Below are positions 16,587-25,368 of a DNA stretch of 64,000 nucleotides, in pieces. The notes below the pieces were generated by a model. It had not been told where the DNA came from. It saw nothing but the letters and a program-made list of their open reading frames with translations, and did no database searches. Position 1 is the first letter of the stretch, and each line of letters opens with the position of its first letter. A program made the translations under genes and the position numbers. Source of the stretch: Saccharospirillum salsuginis (GTDB lineage: Bacteria > Pseudomonadota > Gammaproteobacteria > Pseudomonadales > Natronospirillaceae); NCBI RefSeq assembly GCF_014651855.1, contig NZ_BMXR01000007.1:221667-285666 (forward strand). Direction: 5' to 3'.

Positions 16587-17600
16587 ATGACGGTTCTCGT
16601 CACCGGTGGCGCCGGTTACATCGGCAGTCACACCTGCATCGAACTGATTCAGGCCGGGCACGACATCCTGGTTCTGGACAATCTCGCCAACAGTTCTCCC
16701 GAATCCCTGCGCCGTGTCGAGGCCATTGTTGACAAGCCGATTCCGTTCGTGGAAGGAGACATTCGCGACGCGGACCTGCTGGACCGGTTATTTCGTGAGC
16801 ACACTATCGATTCCGTCATACACTTCGCCGGCCTGAAGGCGGTGGGGGAGAGCACGGAGATTCCTCTGGATTATTACGAGAACAATGTCTGGGGTACCGT
16901 GAACCTGTTGCAGGTGATGAAGCGCCATGACATCACCAACATCGTGTTCAGCTCGTCGGCGACGGTCTACGGGGACCCGCATACGGTCCCGATCCAGGAA
17001 GATTTGCCGCTCAGCGCGACTAACCCCTATGGCCGCTCCAAGCTGATGATCGAGGACATACTGCGTGACCTGGCCAAGTCCGACGATCGCTGGCAGGTAG
17101 CGCTGTTGCGGTACTTCAACCCGGTGGGGGCGCACAAAAGCGGTACCATTGGCGAAGACCCGAACGGACGCCCCAACAACCTGATGCCGTTCATCACCCA
17201 AGTCGCCATTGGCAAATTGCCCGAGTTGAATGTGTTCGGCAGTGACTACGACACACCGGACGGTACCGGCGTGCGGGATTACATTCACGTGGTGGACCTC
17301 GCCAAGGGGCACGTCAAGGCGATCGAGAAGCTGACCAGCAAGCCTGGGTGTGTGGCATATAACCTGGGGACCGGTATCGGGTACAGCGTGTTGCAGATGG
17401 TGAAGGCGTTTGAGGAGGCGTCTGGTCGTGAGGTGCCGTATAAACTGGCCGATCGCCGCCCCGGGGATATCGCCTGTTGTTATGCCGACCCGGCGTTTGC
17501 CGAACGGGAGCTGGGTTGGAAAGCCGAGAAAGGGTTGAAGGAGATGGTCGAGGATTCGTGGCGGTGGCAGAGTGAGAATCCGCGGGGGTATAGAGAGTAG
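16587..17600 (+). CDS. galE: UDP-glucose 4-epimerase
   Basis: A 337-residue extended short-chain dehydrogenase with VLVTGGAGYIGSHT as the NAD-binding GxxGxxG motif, the catalytic SSSATVYG Ser and NPYGRSKLMIE Tyr-x3-Lys, and the GalE hallmark DYIHVVDLAKGH. It converts UDP-glucose and UDP-galactose for lipopolysaccharide and exopolysaccharide. The ATG at 16587 has an AGGGAGC ribosome-binding site. A LacI-type palindrome upstream suggests sugar-dependent control. Confidence 0.96.
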   Translation: MTVLVTGGAGYIGSHTCIELIQAGHDILVLDNLANSSPESLRRVEAIVDKPIPFVEGDIRDADLLDRLFREHTIDSVIHFAGLKAVGESTEIPLDYYENNVWGTVNLLQVMKRHDITNIVFSSSATVYGDPHTVPIQEDLPLSATNPYGRSKLMIEDILRDLAKSDDRWQVALLRYFNPVGAHKSGTIGEDPNGRPNNLMPFITQVAIGKLPELNVFGSDYDTPDGTGVRDYIHVVDLAKGHVKAIEKLTSKPGCVAYNLGTGIGYSVLQMVKAFEEASGREVPYKLADRRPGDIACCYADPAFAERELGWKAEKGLKEMVEDSWRWQSENPRGYRE

Positions 17601-17606
17601 GTTTTT

Positions 17607-17679
17607 GTAGGAGCGCACGCCGTGCGCGACAGGATGGTGAGTTTGGCGTAGGGATGTCGCACACAGAGTGCGCTCCTAC
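17607..17679. repeat. REP inverted pair, left flank of the RAYT gene
   Basis: Units at 17607-17630 (GTAGGAGCGCACGCC...) and 17656-17679 (GTCGCACACAGAGTG...) form an inverted pair directly upstream of the REP-associated transposase. Confidence 0.93.
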
Positions 17680-17694
17680 AGTAGGGAGACATCA

Positions 17695-18138
17695 ATGAGG
17701 GATCGACGAAAGGGGTACCATTCACTACGAAAACATCGGTTTTCGCGTTCGAATCACTGTTATCACCTGGTCTTTAATACGAAATCAACTTTAAGGCCTT
17801 TCGAGTGTTTTGAAACAGCTCGTTCCTTTGTGCGGATCCTGAAGGGGCATGAGGAGGCTGGGAAGGCCCATACTCTGGCTTATTGTCTCATGCCAGACCA
17901 TGTCCATTGGTTGGTTAAATTGGGAGACGATGAATTATCCACGCTGGTGAAGCGTGTTAAGTCTATGTCCACTTTGAGTATGGGGGTGTCGGTTTGGCAG
18001 CGTGGCTATTATGATCATTTGATCCGGGGAGAGGAGAGCTTGGTCAATGTTGCTCGCTATATCGTTCGGAATCCTTTGGCGGCGGGGTTAGTGGACTCCG
18101 TAGGGGACTATCCCCATTGGGATTCCGTTTGGTTGTAG
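17695..18138 (+). CDS. REP-associated tyrosine transposase (RAYT, Y1/HUH)
   Basis: A 147-residue IS200/IS605-like Y1 transposase of the TnpA-REP class. It has the HUH pair in YCLMPDHVHWLV and a downstream helix with the candidate nucleophile Tyr (NVARYIVRNPLAAG). The N-terminal GYHSLRKHRFSRSNHCYHLVF segment is usual for RAYTs. The start is the ATG at 17695 with GGGAG seven bases upstream; a longer frame would read the flanking REP. Family members nick single-stranded DNA at REP hairpins and are thought to spread them. REP pairs sit on both sides (17607-17679 and 18172-18244), the classic RAYT arrangement. Confidence 0.92.
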   Translation: MRDRRKGYHSLRKHRFSRSNHCYHLVFNTKSTLRPFECFETARSFVRILKGHEEAGKAHTLAYCLMPDHVHWLVKLGDDELSTLVKRVKSMSTLSMGVSVWQRGYYDHLIRGEESLVNVARYIVRNPLAAGLVDSVGDYPHWDSVWL

Positions 18139-18171
18139 GGGGGCTTTGAAGTTTATCCTGGCTTTCCATTT

Positions 18172-18244
18172 GCGGGAGCGCACTCCGTGCGCGACAGCCC
18201 TATACCAATAGTCTCATTCTGTCGCGCACGGAGTGCGCTCCTAC
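18172..18244. repeat. REP inverted pair, right flank of the RAYT gene
   Basis: Units at 18172-18195 (...GGGAGCGCACTCCGTG...) and 18221-18244 (GTCGCGCACGGAGTG...) mirror the left-flank pair. Confidence 0.93.
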
Positions 18245-18271
18245 GGGAGTCATGGGTGCGCCCCTGCCTGT

Positions 18272-20179
18272 TTAATCCACCAGTTTCAATTCCAGTTTCT
18301 GTCCGTCGTTTTTCGCGATCTTCACTTGGACCGGTTGGTTCAGCACGAACGATCGCTTCTCTCCTTTCATCATCATCCGCAGCGGGTCGTAGCTGTATTT
18401 CTCGTCGCCGCCTCGAAGGTCGATGAAGCCGCTGGCGCCGTTGTCGTCCAGTTGGGCGATGAGGCCGCCTGAGTTGATGTGGACGATGGTGGCCTGCCAG
18501 GTTTGATCCGGTTGGTCGGCGAGCCATTGCAGGCGCAGGCGGTTTTCGACGTCGTTGGCGGCTTTTCGGCTGTTGATCAGGCGGTCATTGAGGTCGTCGA
18601 CCAGTTCCTGGGGGATCTCGTAGGCTTGGTCCGCGAGTTTGGCGTGGATCAGCCGGTGCAGGGTGAGGTCGGTGTATTTGCGGATGGGGCTGGTGACGGT
18701 GGTGTATTGCTCAAAACCCAGGCCGTAGTGCGGTGCGGCTTTCGCGGACCAGGCGCCGCGTTCGAGGCGTTTTTGCAGGACGGTTTGCAGTGGAAAGTCG
18801 TCCTTCTGGCGGGCGGTCCGCATGATGGTTTTGTAGCCTTCGAAGTCGTTGCCGTCGGTCTCGGCGATGTCGCGTGCGAATTCGCGCAGCAGGCCTTTGA
18901 GCTCGTCTTCGCGTTCGGCGCGGAAGCCCGGGTGGGTCATGAACAAGGCCTCGTCCTCGACCAGCCAGGCGGCGGCGATGCGGTTGGCCGCGAGCATGCA
19001 TTCCTCGACCAGGTTGTGGGCCGTGGTGCGTTCTTCTTTCTCGACACCGGTGACGTTCAGGTCGTCATCGACCCGGATGCGGTAGTCCGGCCGGTCGTTC
19101 ATTACCAGGGCGTGATTGTGGCGCCACTCGTTCAGGGCCTTGCAGCACTGCTTCAGGGTTTCCAGATGCCAGTGCGCGGCGGGGATGGGTTCGCGTCCGT
19201 CCAGCCAATTGCTGACCTGGGTGTAGCTGAGCTTGGCGGTGCTGCGAATGACCGCCGGGGTGACGGCCAGTTTGCTCAAAGCGCCGTCGGTGGCGACGCG
19301 GATGTGGAACACCAGGGCCAGTCGGTCTTTCTCGGGGACCAGCGACGCCAGATCGTGAGCCACCCGCTCGGGCAGCATGCCGATCGGCCGGCCGGGCAGG
19401 TAGGTGGTGGTCAGGCGTTCGCGGGCGCCCTGGTCGAGCGCGGAATCGGCACCGAAGAGGGCGGCCGGGTCGGCGATGGCGATGCGCAGCAGCCAGCCGT
19501 CGTCGGTCTCCTCGGCGAAGAGGGCGTCGTCCATGTCCTGGGTCGTGTCGGCGTCGATGGTGACGAAGGGAATCTCGGTCAAATCTTCCCGCCCCTTGGC
19601 TTGCTCGGCGATGGTGTCTTCGCTGAGTTCATGGGCGGCGTCGACCAGTTTCTGTTCGAACTCCGGCTTCAAACCGTGTTTTTCGATGGCCAGCGCGTGC
19701 CAGGTGCCCCCTTCCTGTTCGGAGCCCATGATGGCGACGATTTCGGCCTGGGCCTTGCCGGTTTCCCAGGGGTGGCGGGTGACCCGGGCCTTGACCCATT
19801 GACCGTCTTTGGCCTCGCGGGTTTTCTTAGGTGGCACAAACAGCCATTTACTGTGGCCGGATGCTTCCGGCTCCACGCCCTGGGCTTTACCGCGTTCGAC
19901 GTAGCGGCCGACAAATTCGGAAAACGGACTGTCGACGAGTTTTTCCAGAGTCGCGCGGACCTTGCCGTCGCTTTGCTCCTCGACCGTGAATTCGACCCGG
20001 TCGCCGGGGAACACTTTGCTCATGCCTTCGGGGGGCAGGAAATATTCCAGGTCGTCATCGGCGACGACAAAGCCGAAGCTGCGCCCAGTCCCCTTGATGG
20101 TGCCGGTATGCACCGGCTTGCTGGATTTGATGTCGGTCTTGAGGGATTGCAGCTGCGCGAGGGAGTTGGCGTCAAGCAT
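18272..20179 (-). CDS. rnb: Exoribonuclease II
   Basis: A 635-residue RNase II (E. coli 644). Order: cold-shock RNA-binding domains (residues about 20-80 and 85-160), the RNB catalytic domain (about 190-520) with DADTTQDMDDAL holding the metal-binding Asp residues (about 209, 215, 217, 218), and a C-terminal S1 domain (about 555-635). TSPIRKYTDLTLHRLIHA is the RNB signature. It degrades single-stranded RNA 3' to 5'. It stands alone, divergent from the zinc-ribbon gene, with a REP pair at its 3' end. Confidence 0.95.
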   Translation of the reverse strand: MLDANSLAQLQSLKTDIKSSKPVHTGTIKGTGRSFGFVVADDDLEYFLPPEGMSKVFPGDRVEFTVEEQSDGKVRATLEKLVDSPFSEFVGRYVERGKAQGVEPEASGHSKWLFVPPKKTREAKDGQWVKARVTRHPWETGKAQAEIVAIMGSEQEGGTWHALAIEKHGLKPEFEQKLVDAAHELSEDTIAEQAKGREDLTEIPFVTIDADTTQDMDDALFAEETDDGWLLRIAIADPAALFGADSALDQGARERLTTTYLPGRPIGMLPERVAHDLASLVPEKDRLALVFHIRVATDGALSKLAVTPAVIRSTAKLSYTQVSNWLDGREPIPAAHWHLETLKQCCKALNEWRHNHALVMNDRPDYRIRVDDDLNVTGVEKEERTTAHNLVEECMLAANRIAAAWLVEDEALFMTHPGFRAEREDELKGLLREFARDIAETDGNDFEGYKTIMRTARQKDDFPLQTVLQKRLERGAWSAKAAPHYGLGFEQYTTVTSPIRKYTDLTLHRLIHAKLADQAYEIPQELVDDLNDRLINSRKAANDVENRLRLQWLADQPDQTWQATIVHINSGGLIAQLDDNGASGFIDLRGGDEKYSYDPLRMMMKGEKRSFVLNQPVQVKIAKNDGQKLELKLVD

Positions 20180-20287
20180 AGATAACCTGGTTGCACACGT
20201 TTCAGTCTTAAGTGGCCGCGCAGTATAACGGAATCGGCCGCGGATTTTGATAAGCTGAGGGCGGAAAAAAACACGGCGGAGCCTATC

Positions 20288-20482
20288 ATGGCCGATGTTC
20301 GATCACTGGATGCCTTTCGAAAACGCAAACGCAAGGAAACCGCCTCGGGGAAGACCTTGTGCCGGAACGGGCGGCACAAGTGGGTGGTGGACCGTAAGGC
20401 TGAGTTTGATGTGAAGCGGGGGCGGTTGGTGACGCGGTATCGGTGTGAGCGGTGTGGGGAGGTGAAGGTTAGGGCGGAATAA
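20288..20482 (+). CDS. Small zinc-ribbon-like protein, unknown function
   Basis: A 64-residue basic protein with two metal-binding half-sites, C-x5-H-x-W (CRNGRHKW) and CERCG, spaced about 27 residues apart. It could therefore bind one zinc ion, and the basic N-terminus (FRKRKRKETASGK) suggests nucleic-acid contact. I do not recognise a named family. The ATG at 20288 follows a GGAGCC stretch. It is divergent from rnb. Confidence 0.7.
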   Translation: MADVRSLDAFRKRKRKETASGKTLCRNGRHKWVVDRKAEFDVKRGRLVTRYRCERCGEVKVRAE

Positions 20483-20486
20483 AAGG

Positions 20487-20534
20487 GTCGCGCACGGAGT
20501 GCGCTCCTACGTGAGAGCGCACGTTGTGCGCGAC
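20487..20534. repeat. REP inverted pair
   Basis: A standard unit at 20487-20510 and a slightly diverged inverted unit at 20513-20534 (GAGAGCGCACGTTG...) lie between the zinc-ribbon gene and the convergent lipoprotein gene. Confidence 0.9.
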
Positions 20535-20538
20535 CTGA

Positions 20539-21588
20539 TCAATCCCCCCACCGATCCAGATTCTTCAAAAACGTCTCGGCCCGCTGGGCGCTGGCCTGCA
20601 GTTCCGGGTCGTCGGGTTTGAGCTGCAAGGCTTCCTGCCAGACTTCCAGGGCTTCCTGCAGGAACCCCTGGCCGTACAGTAATCGACCCCGCTCAAGCAG
20701 CGCATTGGCTTCCCGGTCGATGCGTTCCTGCAGTTGTTCGTCGAACGGTTCGGCGGCGTCGGAGTTGATCTCTTTCATTTCCGATACCAGGCGGCGTGCG
20801 CCGAGCAGGTCGTTGAGTTGGAGGGCCTGACGAAAGCTGGATTCGAGCACGGGCCATTGGCGTTCGGCCACGGCGGCCTGCTCCTCGCGGGCGGCGGTGC
20901 GGTCGGCCCGGGCGGCCTGCTGGATACTGGTCAGCAGTTCCTGGCTGAGGTCGTTGGGGGCCAGCCTGTTGGACAGCGACAGGGCCTGGATGGCGGTGGG
21001 CGTGTCGTTTTCGTACAGCGATTGTTTGCCGACGACGTATAGCTCGCGGGAGACTTGTTTGAGGTCCTCCTGAAACCGACGATAACGCTGTTGGGCGAAG
21101 AAGTTGTCCGGGTTGGCCTTGAGCAGGTTTTCCTCGCTGTCGCGAATCGCCAGCAGGTAGCGGCCCCGCGCGAGGAGAATGGATTGTTCGCTCTCGTGAA
21201 CACTGGCGAGACGGCGCTCCTCGTATTCCTGGCGCTGGGCACGCAATTCCGGGGCTTCGGGCAGATTGAACAGCGCCCGATCCAACACCTTGACCGCCTC
21301 GGCCCATTCCTGTTCGCGCTCGAATTGCTGGGCTTCATCCAGCGTCTCCTCGATGTACTGCTCGCGCTTGGCTTCGATGACGCCGGTGCGCTGGCGTAAT
21401 TCGGTGTACTGCTCGTGCTCCGGCTCCAGCGCGGCGATGGTGTCGAGGGCTCTGTCGTATTGGTGGTTTTCAACCCAGAAATCGATCTGGGCGTCGACGT
21501 TGCCCTGGCGGGCGTAGAACTGGGCGCAGCCCGAGAGCACCAGGGAAAACGCGATCAGCGCGAGTAAGGTGAGCCGTTTCAACATCAT
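20539..21588 (-). CDS. TPR-containing lipoprotein
   Basis: A 349-residue protein with a lipoprotein signal peptide (residues 1-21, lipobox LVLSGC, Cys 21). The rest is alpha-helical with tetratricopeptide-like pairs: an early one (DRALDTIAALEPEHEQY), one at about residues 88-118 (EWAEAVKVLDRALFNLPEAPEL), and one near the end (LYGQGFLQEALEVWQEALQLKPDD). It is likely an outer- or inner-membrane-anchored periplasmic scaffold. It lies 2 bp downstream of the cyclase gene, suggesting a joint signalling role. No specific partner is known. Confidence 0.8.
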   Translation of the reverse strand: MMLKRLTLLALIAFSLVLSGCAQFYARQGNVDAQIDFWVENHQYDRALDTIAALEPEHEQYTELRQRTGVIEAKREQYIEETLDEAQQFEREQEWAEAVKVLDRALFNLPEAPELRAQRQEYEERRLASVHESEQSILLARGRYLLAIRDSEENLLKANPDNFFAQQRYRRFQEDLKQVSRELYVVGKQSLYENDTPTAIQALSLSNRLAPNDLSQELLTSIQQAARADRTAAREEQAAVAERQWPVLESSFRQALQLNDLLGARRLVSEMKEINSDAAEPFDEQLQERIDREANALLERGRLLYGQGFLQEALEVWQEALQLKPDDPELQASAQRAETFLKNLDRWGD

Positions 21589-21590
21589 AA

Positions 21591-22979
21591 TCAGGATCCG
21601 GTCTTCTCGTGGCCCAGGCTTGGAAGGCTGGATTCTTCAGGCCAGTTGTCGATGGTCAGAGTTTCGATGGGGGTCTGAAAGCCCTTAACCTGGATGCTCT
21701 GGGTTTCGTGCGCCTGGAGCGGGTGCCTGCGGGTCAGGGCGGCATAAAACGCCTTGTCTGTCATGACCTGGCCGGGCGCGGCCAGGTCGCACAGACGCGA
21801 GGCGAGGTTGGCCGGTTCGCCGATGACGGTGTACTGCATCCGTTCGTGCGAGCCGAGCAGGCCGGCGAGCACGGTGCCACCGCTCAGGCCGATGCGAATG
21901 TCGAGGCAGGGGTCGCCCGCCTTGGCCCGCAATTCGTTCAGGGTGTGTATGCGTTCGCGAATCTGGAGCGCGCACTTCATGGCGTGGTAACGGTGTTCCG
22001 GGTCCGGCTGGGGACAGCCGAAAATCAGCATGGCGCAGTCGCCGATGTATTTGTCAACATTGCCGTTGAATTGGTGGCAGGTATTGGCGAATTCGGTGAA
22101 GTAGAGGTTGAGCACCTCGGCGATTTCCTCCGGGTGACGCCCTTCGCTGAAGGCGGTGTAGCCGACCAGGTCGACGAAGACCACGCTGGCGTCCACCCGC
22201 TTGCCTTCCTGCTTCAGTTCGACGTTGTCCTGGGCCATGTAGCGGGCGGCCACCGGGTCGCTGACGAAGCGGGAAAACAACCGTTCGACCCGTTGTTTCT
22301 CTTCCAGCCCCTTGGCCATGTTGTTGAACGCCTTGGTCAGGTCGCTGAATTCCCCCCGATGCGTACCGCGAATGCGAAAACCATAGTGGCCGGACTCGAT
22401 GGCGCGGGTCCCCTGGATCAAATCCCGGACCGGCTTGCCCAACGACTGACCGAGGCGGACGGCCACCAGGGTGATGGACAGAACCAGTAATGTGACCACG
22501 ATGATGCCGGACTGAATGACACCCTGCTGGCTGGCCAGCAGGTGGGATTTGTCCATACCCACCCAGGCCGCGCCGCCGCTGACGCCGCGAAAAACGACCG
22601 GCGCATAGAACCAGACAATGTCATTGTCGGCGGTCAATGAGCCGGCGTTCTTGAAGGCGTTGACGTCGGACAGGGTCGGTAGGCTGCGACCGGCGTCCGC
22701 AAGAATGTCGCCATCCTTGTTTATAACGGCAGCCGAGACGACCGACGGTTGGTCGGACAGCGAGAACACCAGGTTGCCGAGCGCCAACTGGTCTTCGGTG
22801 AACATGGGTTCGACCGAAGCCGCGCTCAACTGGGAGGCGAGGGTGGCGCCGGTGGCGTTGAACTGGGATTCCATCATCGAAAACTGGCGGTATACCAGGG
22901 TATACCCCAGGATGCACGACGCCACCAGAACCAGTAGCGTCATAAGCAGCGCCAGTTTATGGCCAAAGTGCCATTTCAT
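21591..22979 (-). CDS. Membrane-bound class III adenylate/guanylate cyclase with HAMP domain
   Basis: A 462-residue sensor: helix 1 (residues about 10-30), a periplasmic region (about 31-165), helix 2 (about 170-190), a HAMP linker (GKPVRDLIQGTRAIESGHYGF) and a catalytic domain (about 230-420). The two metal-binding Asp residues are in VVFVDLVGYTAFSE and KYIGDCAMLIFG. Lys of VDKYIGD is placed to read adenine, so cAMP is the likelier product. The domain ends with the usual GEPANLASRLCDLA and VKGFQTPIE. The periplasmic part lacks a motif I can name. Expressed with the TPR lipoprotein downstream. Confidence 0.88.
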   Translation of the reverse strand: MKWHFGHKLALLMTLLVLVASCILGYTLVYRQFSMMESQFNATGATLASQLSAASVEPMFTEDQLALGNLVFSLSDQPSVVSAAVINKDGDILADAGRSLPTLSDVNAFKNAGSLTADNDIVWFYAPVVFRGVSGGAAWVGMDKSHLLASQQGVIQSGIIVVTLLVLSITLVAVRLGQSLGKPVRDLIQGTRAIESGHYGFRIRGTHRGEFSDLTKAFNNMAKGLEEKQRVERLFSRFVSDPVAARYMAQDNVELKQEGKRVDASVVFVDLVGYTAFSEGRHPEEIAEVLNLYFTEFANTCHQFNGNVDKYIGDCAMLIFGCPQPDPEHRYHAMKCALQIRERIHTLNELRAKAGDPCLDIRIGLSGGTVLAGLLGSHERMQYTVIGEPANLASRLCDLAAPGQVMTDKAFYAALTRRHPLQAHETQSIQVKGFQTPIETLTIDNWPEESSLPSLGHEKTGS

Positions 22980-23183
22980 TCGGTAATCCGTTGTCTGGAA
23001 TACGGGGTGTACAGACTAGCACGAGACGTCAGCAGGCGGGGAGGTACTGCGGCATCCTCCGGGAGCTTCAACGTCCCGGTTGGTCTTTGCTGGAAAGCAT
23101 TATAATGTGGTCTGTTTGGCATTTTTAAGGAAAAACTGAAAACTTCCCGTCAAAGTGTGGGGCAGTTATCGGATTTCTCGCAC

Positions 23184-23210
23184 TAAAGTCCTATCCTTGT
23201 GGCTCGATAG
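23184..23210 (+). promoter_or_regulatory. Possible sigma-28 (FliA) promoter
   Basis: TAAAGTCC, then 11 bases, then CTCGATAG resembles the flagellar sigma-28 consensus TAAAGTTT-N11-GCCGATAA (about 11 of 16 positions). It lies just upstream of the small membrane protein gene. No other flagellar gene is in the window, so this is weak. Confidence 0.3.
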
Positions 23211-23228
23211 CCGTTAGAATTCGTGGCC

Positions 23229-23519
23229 ATGAGTGAATCCTTTTCATTAGTCAGTTTCTTTTCAACCGCCCAATGGGTGGTTGCCTTTCTGTTTGTACCG
23301 CTGGTGTGCTGGTACGAATGGTCGCGCTCGACCCTGGTTTGCCGCTGGTGCGCTCTGGTTACCGGCTATACCGTGCAGATGGGGCTGGTGGTTGCGCTCA
23401 TCGACAGCGGTTTTTCTCTGCAAGCGGTGATTATGCTGGCGTCTGTGGCGGCTTATGCCTGGATCAAGCTGATGACCGGGTGGTTGCCGACCGAGCGTAA
23501 GGCGTCTGTTTCTTCCTGA
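23229..23519 (+). CDS. Small membrane protein, unknown function
   Basis: A 96-residue protein with three hydrophobic stretches (WVVAFLFVPLVCWYEW, VTGYTVQMGLVVALI, AVIMLASVAAYAWIKL) and a charged C-terminus. I recognise no family. The ATG at 23229 is used; an in-frame GTG two codons earlier is possible and no strong ribosome-binding site is present. It lies alone between the divergent cyclase gene and a REP pair. Confidence 0.5.
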   Translation: MSESFSLVSFFSTAQWVVAFLFVPLVCWYEWSRSTLVCRWCALVTGYTVQMGLVVALIDSGFSLQAVIMLASVAAYAWIKLMTGWLPTERKASVSS

Positions 23520-23572
23520 TTGGTTAGACCCTCTCCGATGTGTCGGATCACCCCTGCCTTGACTGATTTCCT

Positions 23573-23644
23573 GTAGGAGCGTACTCCGTGCGCGATTTGA
23601 TTAACCTGTGGCTCTATTGTGTCGCGCACGGAGTGCGCTCCTAC
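23573..23644. repeat. REP inverted pair
   Basis: Units at 23573-23595 (GTAGGAGCGTACTCC...) and 23621-23644. The second overlaps the stop codon of the convergent SirB2-family gene. Confidence 0.92.
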
Positions 23645-24021
23645 AGCTGCCAGGGCCACGGCCAGTGGCTGAACGCCACCCATCCGATATACCCGAACGT
23701 CATCACCGCCAGCACAAACGCCAGCCCCTGAAACCAGGCCGGGCCGCGTTGCTTGATGACCAGGGTCCCCAGCCCGATGTAGACCACCAGAGCGACCACC
23801 TTGGCCGTCAGCCAGCCGTGGACGAACGGGTATTGCTGGATCATAAACGCCAGTACCAGGGCGGCGATCAGCAGCAGGGTGTCGTTGATGTGCGGTGCGA
23901 CCCGGACCCATTTCCTGTGCATCACCGGATGCTTCATCCATGTCAACACGGCGCGGGCGATGAACCCGGTGATGGACAGGGCGGCCAGTGTCATATGAAA
24001 ATGCTTGATAATCATGTACAT
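23641..24021 (-). CDS. SirB2-family inner-membrane protein
   Basis: A 126-residue four-helix protein (IIKHFHMTLAALSITGF, ..., TLLLIAALVLAFMI, KVVALVVYIGLGTLVI, GLAFVLAVMTFGYIGWVAF) matching the SirB2/YchQ family. The family's role is unclear. The stop codon is supplied by the REP element at 23621-23644. Divergent from mscS. Confidence 0.8.
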   Translation of the reverse strand: MYMIIKHFHMTLAALSITGFIARAVLTWMKHPVMHRKWVRVAPHINDTLLLIAALVLAFMIQQYPFVHGWLTAKVVALVVYIGLGTLVIKQRGPAWFQGLAFVLAVMTFGYIGWVAFSHWPWPWQL

Positions 24022-24119
24022 AGTGTGGACCTGTTGGACGTCTGACGATTTCCGACCAGTGTATCATGGGTTGATCGTCGGTCTTCGCACGGGTTCGCAA
24101 TCGATAAAGGGGAAAAGGC

Positions 24120-25226
24120 ATGGAAGAGAATGTCAACGGAGCGGTCAACTGGTTGGCGCGCTTGTTGAGTTTGAGTCAGGAACACACCTGGATCATGCAG
24201 GCCTTCGTGATCGTGTTGCTGACGCTGATTGTCAGTTACATCGTCAAGAAGGTGTTCGACCGTCTGGAGACAGCCTCCCAGAAGACCAAGACCTTCTGGG
24301 ATGACCTGCTGATCCGGTCCGCCCGCAAGCCGGTTCGGCTGTTTATCTGGTTGAACGGTTTGCTATGGGCCACGGACGTGGTCAAGAAGGTCTCCGAGGA
24401 GCCTATTTTCGACTTTGTCGATCCGGTGCGGGAGGTGTCCTTCATCGTGATCTTCGCCTGGTTCATGGTCAGCCTGATCCATAAAGGCGAAGAGACGGTT
24501 CAGGACCCGGCTAACGTGAAAAAGCCGCTGGACGCCACCACGGCCTCGGCGCTGGGCAAGTTGCTGCGTTTCTCGGTGTTGATTACCACGGCGCTGGTTG
24601 TACTGCAGTCGCTGGGTTTTTCGGTTTCTGGGGTGCTCGCGTTCGGCGGTATCGGCGGCATCGCGATCGGTTTCGCGGCGAAGGATCTGCTGGCCAACTT
24701 TTTCGGCGGCCTGATGGTGTATCTGGATCAGCCGTTTAAAGTTGGCGACTGGGTGCGTTCGCCGGACAAGGAAATCGAGGGCACGGTGGAAAACATCGGC
24801 TGGCGCTTGACGCGCATTCGCACCTTCGACAAGCGACCGCTGTACGTACCCAACGCGACCTTCGCCAGCATTTCCGTGGAGAACCCGTCCCGTATGCTGA
24901 ACCGGCGGATATTCGAGACCATTGGTGTGCGATACGAGGACGCGACCAAGGTGGCGACCATTGTCGCGGAAGTGAAGGAGATGCTGCAGAACCATGAAGA
25001 GATCGACACCACTGCGACCCTGATCGTCAACGTGAATAAGTTCGCGGCGTCATCGATCGATTTCTTCGTGTACACCTTCACCAAGACAACGGAGTGGGTG
25101 AAGTTTCATGAGATCAAGCAGGACGTGATGTTGCAGATCATCGATATTATTGATCGGAATGGAGCGGAGATCGCGTTTCCGACTCAGACGATTCATATGG
25201 CGCCTGGGGAGGAGCCGGAGGAGTAG
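24120..25226 (+). CDS. Small-conductance mechanosensitive channel (MscS family)
   Basis: A 368-residue MscS-like channel: N-terminal helices, a pore-lining TM3 rich in Gly/Ala (VLAFGGIGGIAIGFAAKDLLANFFGG, residues about 172-197), then the beta domain (FKVGDWVRSPDKEIEGTVE, RLTRIRTFDKRPLYVPN) and the alpha/beta C-terminal vestibule. It opens on membrane tension to release solutes during hypo-osmotic shock. Helix number and size suggest a YnaI/YbdG-like member rather than the smallest MscS. Its stop TAG lies inside a REP element. Confidence 0.92.
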   Translation: MEENVNGAVNWLARLLSLSQEHTWIMQAFVIVLLTLIVSYIVKKVFDRLETASQKTKTFWDDLLIRSARKPVRLFIWLNGLLWATDVVKKVSEEPIFDFVDPVREVSFIVIFAWFMVSLIHKGEETVQDPANVKKPLDATTASALGKLLRFSVLITTALVVLQSLGFSVSGVLAFGGIGGIAIGFAAKDLLANFFGGLMVYLDQPFKVGDWVRSPDKEIEGTVENIGWRLTRIRTFDKRPLYVPNATFASISVENPSRMLNRRIFETIGVRYEDATKVATIVAEVKEMLQNHEEIDTTATLIVNVNKFAASSIDFFVYTFTKTTEWVKFHEIKQDVMLQIIDIIDRNGAEIAFPTQTIHMAPGEEPEE

Positions 25227-25368
25227 GAGCGCACGCCGTGCGCGACTTGGTGTATGCGGCCGTCTCTCCTTTTTGTGCCCGAGTCGATTCGGTGGCTTGG
25301 ACTACCGGTCGCGCATGGCGCCGCGTGCGGACCATGGCTCCTACAGGGAATCCGGCGTGCGCTCCTAC
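25223..25368. repeat. REP cluster including a long-loop variant
   Basis: A standard unit at 25223-25246 carries the mscS stop codon. A 37-bp variant at 25308-25344 keeps the same outer arms (GTCGCGCA...GGCTCCTAC) but has a longer centre. A half unit at 25355-25368 overlaps the end of the Trm112-like gene. Confidence 0.85.
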
